Positions 52,847 through 62,071 of a DNA stretch of 64,000 bases are shown here, one piece after another. A model generated the notes under the pieces. It made no database searches. It was given only the letters and a program-made list of their open reading frames with translations, and was not told the origin of the DNA. The position numbers and the translations under genes were made by a program. Position 1 is the stretch's first letter; the number at the start of each line of letters is the position of its first letter. Source of the DNA: Streptomyces canus (GTDB lineage: Bacteria; Actinomycetota; Actinomycetes; Streptomycetales; Streptomycetaceae); the NCBI RefSeq assembly GCF_030815415.1, contig NZ_JAUSWW010000003.1:27429-91428 (forward strand), given 5' to 3'.

Positions 52847-53111
52847 TCTGCCGACATCGCTCCGAGTTCCATCCCACGGTGGGCTGTGGACGCGAGAGCA
52901 GGAGTCGGTGGTCTGCGAGTTCGGGAGTCACTGCAGCCGCTGTCGGGCCTGCACGGAACACGGCCCGCCATTCGGGGTGATCGTATGGAGATACGCCGAA
53001 CTCCTCCATCACGCCTGGCTCGGGGCTGCACGCACCGTGAGACTGGTAGCCAGCCGGGACGGCCTTTCCGCACAGCGCGCCAGCCGTCCCGTCGTCGATC
53101 AAGGAGTCCAG

Positions 53112-53306
53112 ATGCGTCTGCGCAAGCGGGCAGTTGCCGCCGTGTTCGTGGCCACCGCAGCCTTCACCTCCCTTGCCCCCCAGGCCATGGCCGCGCCCAT
53201 GCCCTGGGAGACCAGTACGACCCCCACGACCACCGCCCACATCACCACCGCCACGGCGGCCAGCGACACAGTCACCGTGCTGTGCGCACCCCCTTGCTAC
53301 CAGTAG
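53112..53306 (+). CDS. Small secreted peptide
   Basis: 64 residues with AAGGAG before the ATG. A clear signal peptide (LRKRAVAAVFVATAAFTSLA, ending near PQAMA) leaves a mature part of about 37 residues, Thr-rich, ending TVTVLCAPPCYQ with two Cys. It may be a secreted signal or a bacteriocin-like peptide, but no processing genes are nearby. Confidence 0.6.
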   Translation: MRLRKRAVAAVFVATAAFTSLAPQAMAAPMPWETSTTPTTTAHITTATAASDTVTVLCAPPCYQ

Positions 53307-53539
53307 GCGGCCGTGGCGGTGATCTCAAGGCGAAGGGCCGGGGCACTTGGCGTTCCCCGGTCCCGTCTCTTGGCGAACGACGAGACAGGCAGGCGATCGC
53401 GGCAGGTGACTCCCGAAGATCACTGACAGAGCACGGCCTCGTCTCTACGAACTGTTGCGAGCGTGTCTGCTTGGCGAGCTGAAGGATGTACTCAAATCCC
53501 GCTCGCCGGTCGTCTCGCGAACCTGCGAGGGTGTCCGTC

Positions 53540-54148
53540 ATGGATTCTGAGCCGCGTGCTGATGTCGCTCGCCACCGTGACCACGGGGCTTCGTTGGCCC
53601 GGTTCGCGGGCCGGATTCTTGTGGTCTGTCCACGCTGCGGAGGCCGCGCTCTGGTGAATCCCCGGCCGGGCCTCGCTGATCCCCGACACTTCACCGAGCT
53701 CTTGTTCCAGCCACGTCGCCTGGCATGCCAAGGGTGCGGTGCTGTCGACGACTGGAAGCCCGAGGTGCGGGGAGCCGGGCTGGTCGGCGCGGTGCTGGGT
53801 GGCAGTCAGGACCCCTTCTTTCAGCAGCCACTATGGCTGCAGACCCGTTGCGTCGGCCAGACCTTGTGGGCCTACAACGAGGAGCAGATCGACGAACTTT
53901 CCGCCTACGTCGGCGCCCACCTGCGAGAGCGTGGCGGGATGCGGCCGACAAGGGCGATGTTCGCTCGGCTGCCGGCATAGATGAAGAGGTCGCACAATCG
54001 CCCGGCGGTACTGGCCGGCCTGGAGACGCTGCGGGCGCTGGCCCAACGGACAGCACCTGCCGACCGCTCCGACGCCGCGCACGAGCGCGGTGACCGCCCA
54101 CAAGCGCACCGAAGCATGTACTTCCGCGGCGGCCCCTACGGGCCCTGA
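53540..54148 (+). pseudogene. Zinc-ribbon protein gene split by an in-frame amber codon
   Basis: The first part (146 residues, ATG 53540) has VCPRCGGRAL and ACQGCGAVDDW (a CxxC-CxxC zinc ribbon), then QTRCVGQTLWAYNEEQIDEL and ends RPTRAMFARLPA. A TAG at 53978-53980 is followed in the same frame by MKRSHNRPAVLAGLETLRAL and 35 more residues to the TGA at 54148. In related proteins the text reads LPAW-MK, so TGG has become TAG. Either the protein ends early or the ATG at 53981 restarts translation. Confidence 0.7.
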
Positions 54149-54362
54149 AGGCCCCGGTCACATCTATTCGTTGGTGGCTGCGCTGAGGACGGCCGCCTCG
54201 CAACGGACCGCGATCCTTATCCGATCGCCTGGCGACGGCTCGGTGTCTCCCGAGACCGGTCACTGATCACTTCGGAATGTTGTCGGGTAATGAACGGCAC
54301 TCACCAGGTCGTCGAGCCACGCCAATCCACGACTCCACCAGGAGCGATCTGCTGGGCAGAGG

Positions 54363-54644
54363 TCACAGCAGATCGCGCTCCATCATGTCCTCTGCCTCTT
54401 CCCAGGTGATGAAGGAGCACGCTCCCGTGCTCAGGTCGACAGCTACGGGCAGGTTCCCGCCGAGTTGCATGTCCTCACGTCCGTGATCGAGGTACTCGAC
54501 ATGGTCGTAGGGAGCGATGAACCGGTCCCCATCCGTGAAGCAGTACTCGGGGATGATCCTCACGTTGCAGGACATGCCCCATGGTCTGCTCTCCTCCACG
54601 AGGAACGCCCGGGCCCTGCGTTCGGCTTCTTCCGGGGCGAGCAT
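54363..54644 (-). CDS. Imm35-like (YrhB) immunity protein
   Basis: 93 residues. The pattern AERRARAFLVEESRPWGMSC ... DRFIAPYDHVEYL ... LGGNLPVAVDLSTGACSFIT matches the Imm35 fold (GN.Pi.Vdr.tG block). It starts 1 nt after the stop of the decayed papain-fold toxin gene upstream, the usual toxin-immunity order. The immunity gene is intact while the toxin is broken, so it now stands as an orphan. Confidence 0.72.
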   Translation of the reverse strand: MLAPEEAERRARAFLVEESRPWGMSCNVRIIPEYCFTDGDRFIAPYDHVEYLDHGREDMQLGGNLPVAVDLSTGACSFITWEEAEDMMERDLL

Positions 54645-54645
54645 G

Positions 54646-55106
54646 TCAGTTGGTCCTCATTACGTAGCAGTAGCGGTACTTCTTGGCGGCCGGATTGGCC
54701 TTACCCGACTGGAAGTCGAGGAAGACTACTTATCCATCGATGTTGACGACGTTGAAGTAGTGGCCCGCACTCTTCTTCGGCCATGCTCCTACGGTTGCCT
54801 GCGCGCCGGGCCCGGCGAAGCATGTCGCTTACGATGACGTTCAGGCCGCCAGCCTTTCGAAAAGGAAGGCCGGTCATCGCGGACACCTCGGCACGCGTCA
54901 GCGGGCGGTCTGCCCCGCACATCCCGTTCGGATTCCCGCCAGCCATCAGGTCGTCGCCTGCGGCCGCGCACAGTCCGCAGGTCCTTCTGCCGCCCTCCGG
55001 GTTGATGCGGCTCATCGACGACGGGGTCTCGGGTGTGTAGTAGGTAAGCCCGAACCGCGTCGAACTCGGCTTGGCGAACTCGGTGTCGAATCGCTCCCTG
55101 CCGACC
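54646..55106 (-). pseudogene. Decayed papain-fold toxin domain (Tox-PL type)
   Basis: The upstream part reads ERFDTEFAKPSSTRFGLTYY, then MSRINPEGGRRTCGLCAAAG (catalytic Cys). After a frameshift near 54820 comes VGAWPKKSAGHYFNVVNIDG (catalytic His), then a TAA at 54730-54732, then VVFLDFQSGKANPAAKKYRY. The order Cys ... GHYFN ... FLDFQ is that of papain-fold polymorphic toxins. The N-terminal delivery part is missing: the frame begins at the stop of the response-regulator gene. It is not functional. Confidence 0.72.
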
Positions 55107-55769
55107 TCATCCCGGGTGGATGAGGCGGCTTTCGTAGGTGAAGATCACGGCCTGTATCCGGTCGCGGAGTTCGAGCTTTTGCAGTATTCGTCCCAGATGG
55201 GACTTCACGGTCGCCTCCGCGAGGTACAGGGTGGCCGCGATCTCCGTGTTGGACAGGCCGCAGCCCACCTGGATGAGTACCTCGCGCTCACGGGCGCTGA
55301 GCCGGCTCAGTCGCTCGTCGCGGTCGGCGCTGCTGCCGTCGGGGATGTGCGGGCGGAGGTTCTCCAGCAGGCGGCGGGTGATCCGCGGGGAGACCACCGC
55401 GTCGCCCGCGGCCACACTGCGTATCGCGGTGAGCAGTTCCTCGGGCCTGGTGTTCTTCAGCAAAGAGCCCGAGGCTCCGGCGTTGAGTCCGGCGAAGGCG
55501 TATTCATCGAGGTCGAAGGTGGTGAGGATCAGTACTCTGCTCTGCGGGGAGATCCGGATGACCTCTCGGGTTGCCTCGATCCCGTCGGTCCCGGGCATCC
55601 GGACGTCCATGAGGACGACGTCGGGGCGCAACTCCTGGGCGAGGCGTATGGCTTGGATGCCGTCCGCGGCTTCGCCGACCGCTGCCATGTCGGGCTGGGC
55701 CTCCAGGACTGTGCTGAAGGCCATGCGGAGCAGCGCTTCGTCGTCGGCGATCAGGATGCGGATCGTCAT
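55107..55769 (-). CDS. NarL/LuxR-type response regulator
   Basis: 220 residues. The receiver domain (1-120) has IRILIADDEALLRMAF, phospho-Asp in VVLMDVRMPGTDG and the later Lys in SLLKNTRPEE. The HTH LuxR domain (about 150-210) has LSAREREVLIQVGCGLSNTE and AEATVKSHLGRILQKL. Its start overlaps the kinase stop (ATGA), so the two are an operon. The target is probably the divergent hydrolase gene and/or itself. Confidence 0.93.
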   Translation of the reverse strand: MTIRILIADDEALLRMAFSTVLEAQPDMAAVGEAADGIQAIRLAQELRPDVVLMDVRMPGTDGIEATREVIRISPQSRVLILTTFDLDEYAFAGLNAGASGSLLKNTRPEELLTAIRSVAAGDAVVSPRITRRLLENLRPHIPDGSSADRDERLSRLSAREREVLIQVGCGLSNTEIAATLYLAEATVKSHLGRILQKLELRDRIQAVIFTYESRLIHPG

Positions 55770-57055
55770 GCGGACGCCGCTCCGCTGCTGCCGAGGAAGA
55801 GGCGGGTGTGGACTCCCCAGCCGCCGTCCGGAAGCGGTCCGGCCTGGAGCTTCCCCCCGTAGGCGGCCGCGCGTTCGCGCATGCCGGGGATGCCGTGGCC
55901 GGATGGTGTGGCGCTGGGAAGTGGCGGGCGGGTGCCGCTGTCGGTGACGTCCACTGTGACGGTCTCGGTTGAGCACCGTATCCGGACCTTCGCGTGGGTG
56001 CCGGTGGATGTGTGTTTGAGGGTGTTGGTCAAGGCTTCCTGTACCAGGCGGTAGACGGTCAGTTGTGCGGTGGCGGGTATGTGGGTGTGGCCGCCCTGGA
56101 TCTCGGCGCGGGTCGGCAGCCCGGCGGCGCACATCTGGTCGGCGAGGGCTGCCAGTTGTGCGATGCCGGGCAGCGGGTGGCGCTCCGCGTCCGGTTCGTC
56201 GGTCCGCAGGACGCCCAGGGAGCGCCGCATATCGGTCAAGGCCTGCCGGCCCGTCTCGGAGATCTGGAGCATCGCGGTGGTGGCCTTGTCGGGCGTCCGG
56301 TGCTGCGCGTAGACGGCGGCGTCGGTGAGAGCGACCATGACGGACAGGTTGTGGGTGACGATGTCGTGCATCTCCCGGGTGATGCGTGTCCTTTCCTCGG
56401 CGACGGCCAGCCGCGCCTGCTGGTCCTGTTGTTGCTCCAGGCGTGCGGCCCGTTCCTCCAGGGCCGCGAGGTAGGCGCGCGTGGTCCGCGCATTCACCCC
56501 CAGGACGGCGGCGGCGACGACCATCGCGGTCACCGCGACGAAGGGGGTCAGGAACGCGCCTTCCGTCGCCCAGCGCAGGCAGGCCAGCAAGGCCCCGCCT
56601 TCCACGATGGCACCGGCGACAAGCGTGCCGCGCCGACCCGAGTTCGCGGCCGCCGTGTAGAGAGCCACCAGCAAGGCGATGTCCGCCGGCAGTTGGACGT
56701 CCATCAGCCACTGGACGAAGGCCGCGGCTGCCACGGCGCCGAACACCATGAGCGGGGCCCGGCGCCGCCACACCAGGGGCAGCGCAAGGGCCGCGGTGAG
56801 GGCCACGGCCACCGGGAACTCTTGCGGGGCGCGCGTGGTCATGATGTTGAGCAGGAGCAGCGCCGGCAACAGCGAGTCCCACACCGCGGGCGGCAGCCGG
56901 GGGCCCCGGCGCCGGAAGGTTCTCCCCAGTCGTGCCGCTCGCACGGAGGCCAGGTCGGCGTACCTCGTCAACCGTACGGCTGTCCTCGCCCGCCGCACGC
57001 GGTCCCGGTAGCGAACCGGGTGGGCATTGCCCGGCTCTGCGGCCGCCTCGGTCAT
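55766..57055 (-). CDS. DesK/NarX-type sensor histidine kinase
   Basis: 429 residues from the ATG at 57055 (the codon before, GTG, is possible). Six hydrophobic helices lie between about 48 and 175. The HisKA_3 motif ERTRITREMHDIVTHNLSVM has the phospho-His. The ATP-binding end (VQEALTNTLKHTSTGTHAKV; GHGIPGMRERAAAYGGKL) shows the N and G boxes. Together with the response regulator it forms a two-component system. Signal unknown. Confidence 0.92.
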   Translation of the reverse strand: MTEAAAEPGNAHPVRYRDRVRRARTAVRLTRYADLASVRAARLGRTFRRRGPRLPPAVWDSLLPALLLLNIMTTRAPQEFPVAVALTAALALPLVWRRRAPLMVFGAVAAAAFVQWLMDVQLPADIALLVALYTAAANSGRRGTLVAGAIVEGGALLACLRWATEGAFLTPFVAVTAMVVAAAVLGVNARTTRAYLAALEERAARLEQQQDQQARLAVAEERTRITREMHDIVTHNLSVMVALTDAAVYAQHRTPDKATTAMLQISETGRQALTDMRRSLGVLRTDEPDAERHPLPGIAQLAALADQMCAAGLPTRAEIQGGHTHIPATAQLTVYRLVQEALTNTLKHTSTGTHAKVRIRCSTETVTVDVTDSGTRPPLPSATPSGHGIPGMRERAAAYGGKLQAGPLPDGGWGVHTRLFLGSSGAASA

Positions 57056-57382
57056 CACACGTCCCTGTCGATATCCGCATCATGGTGGCCCCGGCCGGGG
57101 CCACCACCGCATACAGTCGGAGCCAGGTCGGATACAAGGAACGCACATCCCGCACTCCCCGGCATGTACCGCGGCCCTGTCACGGTAGACCGCGGGCCCG
57201 CGAAGCACATGAGTCCACCGTCTGATGCCACCACGCCGACGTACGACCGCAGGAGGAGTCCCGCTACCTTCCGCGGTCGCAAAGCAGCCGTTCAACTGGC
57301 GTGCTCGATTGCGACTCCGGTTGCACACGATGGCGCCCCTGGACCGATGTGGCAGCGCGTACCCCGCGCCGAGGATGGCCGA
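57056..57382. other. Divergent promoter region
   Basis: About 325 bp between the divergent kinase and hydrolase genes. It should contain both promoters and perhaps the response-regulator site. I did not identify a specific motif. An ATG at 57347 in the hydrolase frame could extend that gene upstream. Confidence 0.4.
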
Positions 57383-58837
57383 GTGACCGAGATCATCACG
57401 GGACTGCAAATGTCCCCCTTGGAAATCCTTGCCTTGCTGGGTGCCGCCGCGCTGGTAGTAGCGCGCTGGCTTCCTTCCGCTGCCCGCCCACGCGTCACGA
57501 TCGCGGCGGGGGCGGTTCTCGTGCCGTCCGCGATCGTGCTCTGTGTGGTGGGGATCCGCTGGCAGATGCTGCCAGTACTGGCAGGCGCCGCCCTCGCGTT
57601 GCCGTTCGCTGTCTCTCCTGTGATTCGACGGCGTACCGGCCGGCCGGCCTGGCGGGCCCGATGGTGGCTGGCGTTGCCGGGATCGGCGGCCTGCATCGGC
57701 CTGATCGCCACGGGCCCATCGGCCGCCTGGGCCTTTCCCATACCCGTGTTCCCCGAACCGTCCGGCCACTTCGCGGTCGGCACCCGCGTGATGCAGTGGA
57801 CCGACCCGAACCGCCCCGAGACCGCCACTGCCGACCCGCACGACCGGCGCACAGTCGTGGTCCAGCTCTGGTACCCCGCACACAAGAGCCCCGCAGGCTC
57901 GCAGCGGGCCCAGTACCTCGGCCGCACAGAGCAAGAGGCGCACACCGTCTCCGACGCCCTCGCACGCTATGCCGGCCTCCCCGCCTTCCTGGTCGACGGC
58001 GTCCCGCGTGCCCACACCCATGCGGTCTTCAACGCCCCGGTGGCCGACAAGGGCGGACGGTTCCCCATCGTGCTGTTCTCTCCCGGGCTGGGCGGAGTAC
58101 GCACCCAGAACACCGCCTGGGCGGAGGAACTGGCCAGCAACGGCTATGTGGTCGCCGCCCTCGACCACCCATACGACTCCGCCGCCGTTGTCCTCGCCGA
58201 CAGCCGAACGATCAACACCAAGATCGTCTCCACCGGCAACGACGACAAAGACAACAAACGAGCCGCCGAAACAACGGCAATTCGGGCCGCGGACCTCAGC
58301 TTCACCCTCACTCAGCTGGGCCGTCTGGACCGAGGTCAGATCGACAACCCGCTGACCGGACGCCTGAACACCGGCCGGGCCGCGGTGACCGGCCACTCCC
58401 TAGGTGGCAGCGCCGCCCTGCAAGCAGCCCGCCAGGACCGCCGGTTCGACGCCATCATCAATCTGGACGGCTACCCCCGCGACTCCAATCTGCGCCCCTA
58501 CCACCAGCCGGCGCTCGCGCTCACCCAAACCATCACCCCCAAAACCGACCCGCGATACATCCCCCGCCTCACCAAGGTCCTCAAGCTCAGCACCGCGACG
58601 AGCTACCGGCTCACCATCCCCGGCGCCGCACACCTCACTTTCACGGACGCCCCCCTGTACCTGCCGCCTGTGCCCTCGATGGTCGGATCCCTGGGCCGCA
58701 CCGAGAGCCCACACATCGTCGCCGCAACCACTCTCGCCTTCCTGGACACCACCCTGCGACACAAACCCGGCAATCTGGCCGCCGCTCTGTCGGCCTACGG
58801 CAACCTCAGCCTCTACCACCCGGACAACAGCCACTGA
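57383..58837 (+). CDS. Alpha/beta hydrolase, PAF-acetylhydrolase-like, with membrane N-terminus
   Basis: 484 residues from the GTG at 57383 (ATGs at 57347 and 57410 are possible). Three or four helices lie in the first 115 residues. The hydrolase domain then shows VVVQLWYPAHKSP, FPIVLFSPGLGGVRTQNTAW (oxyanion region), VAALDHPYDSA, the nucleophile AVTGHSLGGSAAL, an Asp in INLDGYPRD and a final His in IPGAAHLTFTD. These are typical of PAF-AH/dienelactone-like esterases. It is divergent to the two-component system. Confidence 0.85.
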   Translation: MTEIITGLQMSPLEILALLGAAALVVARWLPSAARPRVTIAAGAVLVPSAIVLCVVGIRWQMLPVLAGAALALPFAVSPVIRRRTGRPAWRARWWLALPGSAACIGLIATGPSAAWAFPIPVFPEPSGHFAVGTRVMQWTDPNRPETATADPHDRRTVVVQLWYPAHKSPAGSQRAQYLGRTEQEAHTVSDALARYAGLPAFLVDGVPRAHTHAVFNAPVADKGGRFPIVLFSPGLGGVRTQNTAWAEELASNGYVVAALDHPYDSAAVVLADSRTINTKIVSTGNDDKDNKRAAETTAIRAADLSFTLTQLGRLDRGQIDNPLTGRLNTGRAAVTGHSLGGSAALQAARQDRRFDAIINLDGYPRDSNLRPYHQPALALTQTITPKTDPRYIPRLTKVLKLSTATSYRLTIPGAAHLTFTDAPLYLPPVPSMVGSLGRTESPHIVAATTLAFLDTTLRHKPGNLAAALSAYGNLSLYHPDNSH

Positions 58838-59352
58838 TCCGCTGCGCCGCGGCACGCCTGTTCCCCTTCCCAGCCAAAGGGCAGCCCGCGGCGCCGCCCC
58901 AGTCGCGGACCAGCGAGGCCGATCTATACCGTGCGCGAAGTACCAGTCGATCTGCCGGGAGGCTGATATGACACCGTGCCGTCGAACTCGCAGACCTTGA
59001 TTACTAGTTTGATCAACCCGTCGAGTGTCGTCGGTGCCAGGATGGCCGCGTCCCTCGCCCACTGGTACTCGGACGGCGCGGTCGTAGACCTCGAGTCGAC
59101 GAACGGACTCCACGTAGATGTCGATGTCCGAGAGGCTCGCGCGGCGCACCAAGAGGAACCGCTCTTTACCGACCGGCGAGCTCACCGGGACGCGCTCAAC
59201 CTGGGGCGACGGGTCGCGGTCGGGTCAGGGATGGCCTGCTTCCTTCACGGATGTCGGGCCGCAGGTAGGCACCCTGAGCCTCGCGGCCGCCCAGCGTCAC
59301 GGCGTCACGGCGTGCCCGCACGGTGACGCCCCGGCTGCACACTGCGGACGAG
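58838..59352. other. Intergenic region with a possible gene fragment
   Basis: The minus strand at about 59185-59000 reads SSPVGKERFLLVRRASLSDI and then YVESVRRLEVYDRAVRVPVG. This has some protein character but no proper start or stop nearby. It may be a remnant of an immunity-type gene. Nothing else was recognised in these 515 bp. Confidence 0.25.
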
Positions 59353-60378
59353 CTACGTCATCAACTCGATGTGCGGATGCTCGGGCTGTGCCGGGCAGAC
59401 GAACAGGTGCTGCCGGTAGCCGCTGCCTATCTGGACACCGGTCGCGTTGAAGCCGCGGTGGCCGGGGTACGGTCCAGCACCTGGGTGGGGGTGCGGAGAC
59501 CAGCTGTTGCCGCCGTCGTCCCCTTTCTCGAACGTGGCGATGGTCATCAGGACCTCCATGCGTGTGCCGCACGCGGAGCAGGGCTGCGGGCTGGGGTCGG
59601 TGGAGTTCCAGGCGGGCCAGCCGCCGACCTTCCAGCCGGGTGCGTTGGACAGCACCCAGTCGTAGTACGTGTCCGGGTCCAGGTCTTCCTGTGCTGCCTG
59701 CGGCACATTCCACTGCTTGAGCTGCTCTCGGAGTTCTTCGCTCAGCTCCAGATGGTCGGGGTACTCGGTGATCTGCTCCGGTTCGAGCACGCACGGTTGC
59801 GGTAGATAGCCGTCGAACTGCACTGCGGGCGGCTCGGGGGGCGCATCGAGAATGTCGGTGACGGCGGCTGCCGAACGCCAGAAGAGCAGGGTCCTGGGCA
59901 TGATCGGGTGATCGAAGGGGCACCACAGAACCTGCAGCAGGTCCTTGCCCTGCGGCGGGCTCAGATCGGGCACATCCCTTGCGTACAGCTGCGCGACGGG
60001 CAGCATCGCTATGGGGCCGTCGTACGCCTGGACCGCCAGCCTCACCGGATACGTCTGCGGGGGTCGGATCCGCTCGAGCGTCTGCCGTTCCTCCGCAGTC
60101 ATCTCCCGGCCGTGCGAGGCGGCGAAGATCCGTCGTTCCAGCCGCAGATCCGCCGGGGACTGGGCTGGGTTGATGCCATCCACCTCATGCGGTTCCTCGC
60201 AGTGCGGCCACGGCTCCTCGGCGGGCCACAGCAGCGGCCCGCCGATCGAGCTGTCGTGCCACGTCGGCGCCCCAGGGCGGGGGTGCAGACGGGTCGCCGT
60301 GCGGGCCAGCGGAGCCAGTTGGGGAAAGACCGCGGCAACATCGATCGGCCGTGGCGGAGTGACAGGAGTGACATTCAT
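59353..60378 (-). CDS. DUF1963-like (YwqG) protein
   Basis: 341 residues from the ATG at 60378. APTWHDSSIGGPLLWPAEEP, WPHCEEPHEVDG, PVRLAVQAYDGPIAMLPVAQ, QVLWCPFDHP, WNSTDPSPQPCSACGTRMEV and HLFVCPAQPEHP fit the DUF1963/YwqG family. These are often near polymorphic toxin or immunity loci in Streptomyces. Soluble. The CSACG plus a late Cys could bind zinc. Role unknown. Confidence 0.75.
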   Translation of the reverse strand: MNVTPVTPPRPIDVAAVFPQLAPLARTATRLHPRPGAPTWHDSSIGGPLLWPAEEPWPHCEEPHEVDGINPAQSPADLRLERRIFAASHGREMTAEERQTLERIRPPQTYPVRLAVQAYDGPIAMLPVAQLYARDVPDLSPPQGKDLLQVLWCPFDHPIMPRTLLFWRSAAAVTDILDAPPEPPAVQFDGYLPQPCVLEPEQITEYPDHLELSEELREQLKQWNVPQAAQEDLDPDTYYDWVLSNAPGWKVGGWPAWNSTDPSPQPCSACGTRMEVLMTIATFEKGDDGGNSWSPHPHPGAGPYPGHRGFNATGVQIGSGYRQHLFVCPAQPEHPHIELMT

Positions 60379-60482
60379 GGCCGCAATCTTGCCAACCGCC
60401 TCTGACAACGGCCCTCGTGACCGACACACGAGCGCCCCGTGGGGGACGCCGATGCAGGAAAGGGCCCGGGTGCTGCCGAACG

Positions 60483-60617
60483 TCGAAGGCCGATCTGTAC
60501 GCGGCGATCCGCCGTGACGCGAAGGCTTGTCTGTCCAGCCGTGCTCTTCAGCGCACGTACGGCGTCGGGTTCCTGACCGTGCACACGGCGTTTACGTCGG
60601 CCTGGCCAGAGCCGCAG
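60483..60617 (+). pseudogene. N-terminal remnant of an IS21-type transposase
   Basis: SKADLYAAIRRDAKACLSSR, then ALQRTYGVGFLTVHTAFTSA and WPEPQ is the N-terminal HTH of IstA-type transposases (typical form: SKAELYAAIRRD ... SARALQRKYGVG). The match ends at WPEP. The rest of the gene is gone, and the next gene (minus strand) begins a few bases later. Confidence 0.65.
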
Positions 60618-60620
60618 AGC

Positions 60621-61076
60621 TCAAAGCGCGATCGGTCGGTACGCCAGAGCCTCATCGACGATCTGCTGCGCAGACGCACCCTGAAGGTCGTCCGAGGGGT
60701 GGAAGACCAGGTCACTCACCCGGGGATGCGACACGTTCGCCTCCAGGAGCCGCCGGTAGTAGTTGCTCTCCGGGGCGGCCGTCAGGAGTCTGCGAACGAT
60801 CTCCACAAGCTCGTCCCGGGTGATGTCCGCAACCCTTGGACGAGCCGGCCTGGCCGCCTCCCGCGCGAACTCCTCCAGGCTCCTGCTTGCGTCGTATTCA
60901 GCGAAGTCGAGTGCCACATAGTCGTGCCCCGTCATCGCATTGAAGGCCGCGATCGCCTCCCCCGCCACCTCCGGGCGGGTTTCCAGCAGGCCAGCGATCC
61001 GCTCCACCTCGGCACACAGCTCGTCCAGCCGCTGCCGACTCACGGGCGGGGGCAACAACTCCGGTCTCAGGTCCAC
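60621..61076 (-). CDS. Colicin-immunity-like protein
   Basis: 151 residues from the GTG at 61076 (a longer frame to 61181 is less likely). The last 75 residues (ITRDELVEIVRRLLTAAPES, ANVSHPRVSDLVFHPSDD, QQIVDEALAYRPIAL) follow the colicin/pyocin immunity pattern (hp..sDlIfyP), as in Im9. The N-terminal half is helical. There is no cognate nuclease toxin in the window, so it is an orphan immunity gene. Confidence 0.68.
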   Translation of the reverse strand: MDLRPELLPPPVSRQRLDELCAEVERIAGLLETRPEVAGEAIAAFNAMTGHDYVALDFAEYDASRSLEEFAREAARPARPRVADITRDELVEIVRRLLTAAPESNYYRRLLEANVSHPRVSDLVFHPSDDLQGASAQQIVDEALAYRPIAL

Positions 61077-61271
61077 AGCCAAATTATGTCCGTCGGCTCC
61101 CACACATCCGAGCCGAGCCCGCTGATTGCTGCCAGTTCTCGGTTCTGACACAGATCTTGGTGAGCGGTAGCGGAGAATCATCGCGGTGTTCGAGGATGGG
61201 AGCGTCCTGGCTCGTCCAGTCGAGAGGTGTACTCAGCGAAGCCAGTTGCTTTGGCTGGCGCGGCCCGTCTT

Positions 61272-62009
61272 TCAGCCGTTCGAATGTTCCCGGTGCAGGT
61301 GCTCAGAGCGGGACTGGAGGATGTCCAGGGCCTCGTGGATCGAGCAGCCGAGGTGGTCTCGGAACAGCTTGATGGCCTTGATGGTCATGCCGCTGAGGAT
61401 CTCTTTGTCCGCGAAGGAGAGCGGGCCGGCCGTCCAGGGGGCGGACGCGGGATCTCCAGCGGGCCAGTCGATGTCGGTCAGGGTGACGAGCAGGCGGCCG
61501 TCCGAGAGCGCCACCGCCACGTCCATGCCGCGGGCCGTCTTCTCCGTGAAGGCGACGGGCGCAGTATGGTCCAGGAGGAAGACGAAGTGCTGGGCTATGC
61601 GCTGCCGCCACTCATCGAGCTCGCCGTCGCCGTCCAGGCGCAGGTTGGAGTTCCAGGCTGCCTGGGCGAGAACCGATACGAACAGCCCGAGGAAGTCCAA
61701 TTTCAGCAGGTCGTCCGCGTGCTCGATCAGGATCGCGAGGTCCTGGTTCCCGTGGCCGGGACCGTGCCAGTCGTGAAGGCAGTCCACGAGTGCGTCCCAG
61801 TTGTGGCCGAAGGAGCCGAGGAACGACAGCTCCTGGGCGAAGGTGCGGAAGACGGACGCCGGATCCCGCATTTCCCGGCCGTCCAGCCGCAGGACCAGAC
61901 CGTTTCGCTGCCTGAGCGCGGCCGTTTCCGACGCCAGCCATGGGTCGGCCGGGGAGGTGAACACGACCCATGGGGAGCGGTGTTCCGTCAGAGTGGGCTT
62001 GGTCATCAT
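61272..62009 (-). CDS. Barstar-like protein
   Basis: 245 residues from the ATG at 62009 (second Met at 62006). RLDGREMRDPASVFRTFAQE, LSFLGSFGHNWDALVDCLHD and WHGPGHGNQDLAILIEHADD match the barstar family, where Asp/Trp/Asp of the second helix block barnase-type RNases. The C-terminal 110 residues are an extension not found in classic barstar (90 residues). No barnase-like gene is in the window. Confidence 0.8.
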   Translation of the reverse strand: MMTKPTLTEHRSPWVVFTSPADPWLASETAALRQRNGLVLRLDGREMRDPASVFRTFAQELSFLGSFGHNWDALVDCLHDWHGPGHGNQDLAILIEHADDLLKLDFLGLFVSVLAQAAWNSNLRLDGDGELDEWRQRIAQHFVFLLDHTAPVAFTEKTARGMDVAVALSDGRLLVTLTDIDWPAGDPASAPWTAGPLSFADKEILSGMTIKAIKLFRDHLGCSIHEALDILQSRSEHLHREHSNG

Positions 62010-62071
62010 GGGTGAGATCCTTGCACGGCATTTGCTCGGATCCCGAGCGATTGAAGGAGGGAAGATCGTGC

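Noticed and set aside
53112..53306. Lanthipeptide or other modified-peptide precursor
   Set aside because: The peptide has an ordinary signal sequence and no modifying enzymes are encoded nearby.
55772..57155. A long N-terminal extension of the response-regulator frame through the kinase gene
   Set aside because: The receiver domain begins at the ATG at 55769, which overlaps the kinase stop. The extension is the out-of-frame shadow of the kinase.
55766..58837. Two-component system as part of a resistance cassette with the hydrolase
   Set aside because: The divergent layout is suggestive, but the esterase has no resistance-type signature and no transporter is present.
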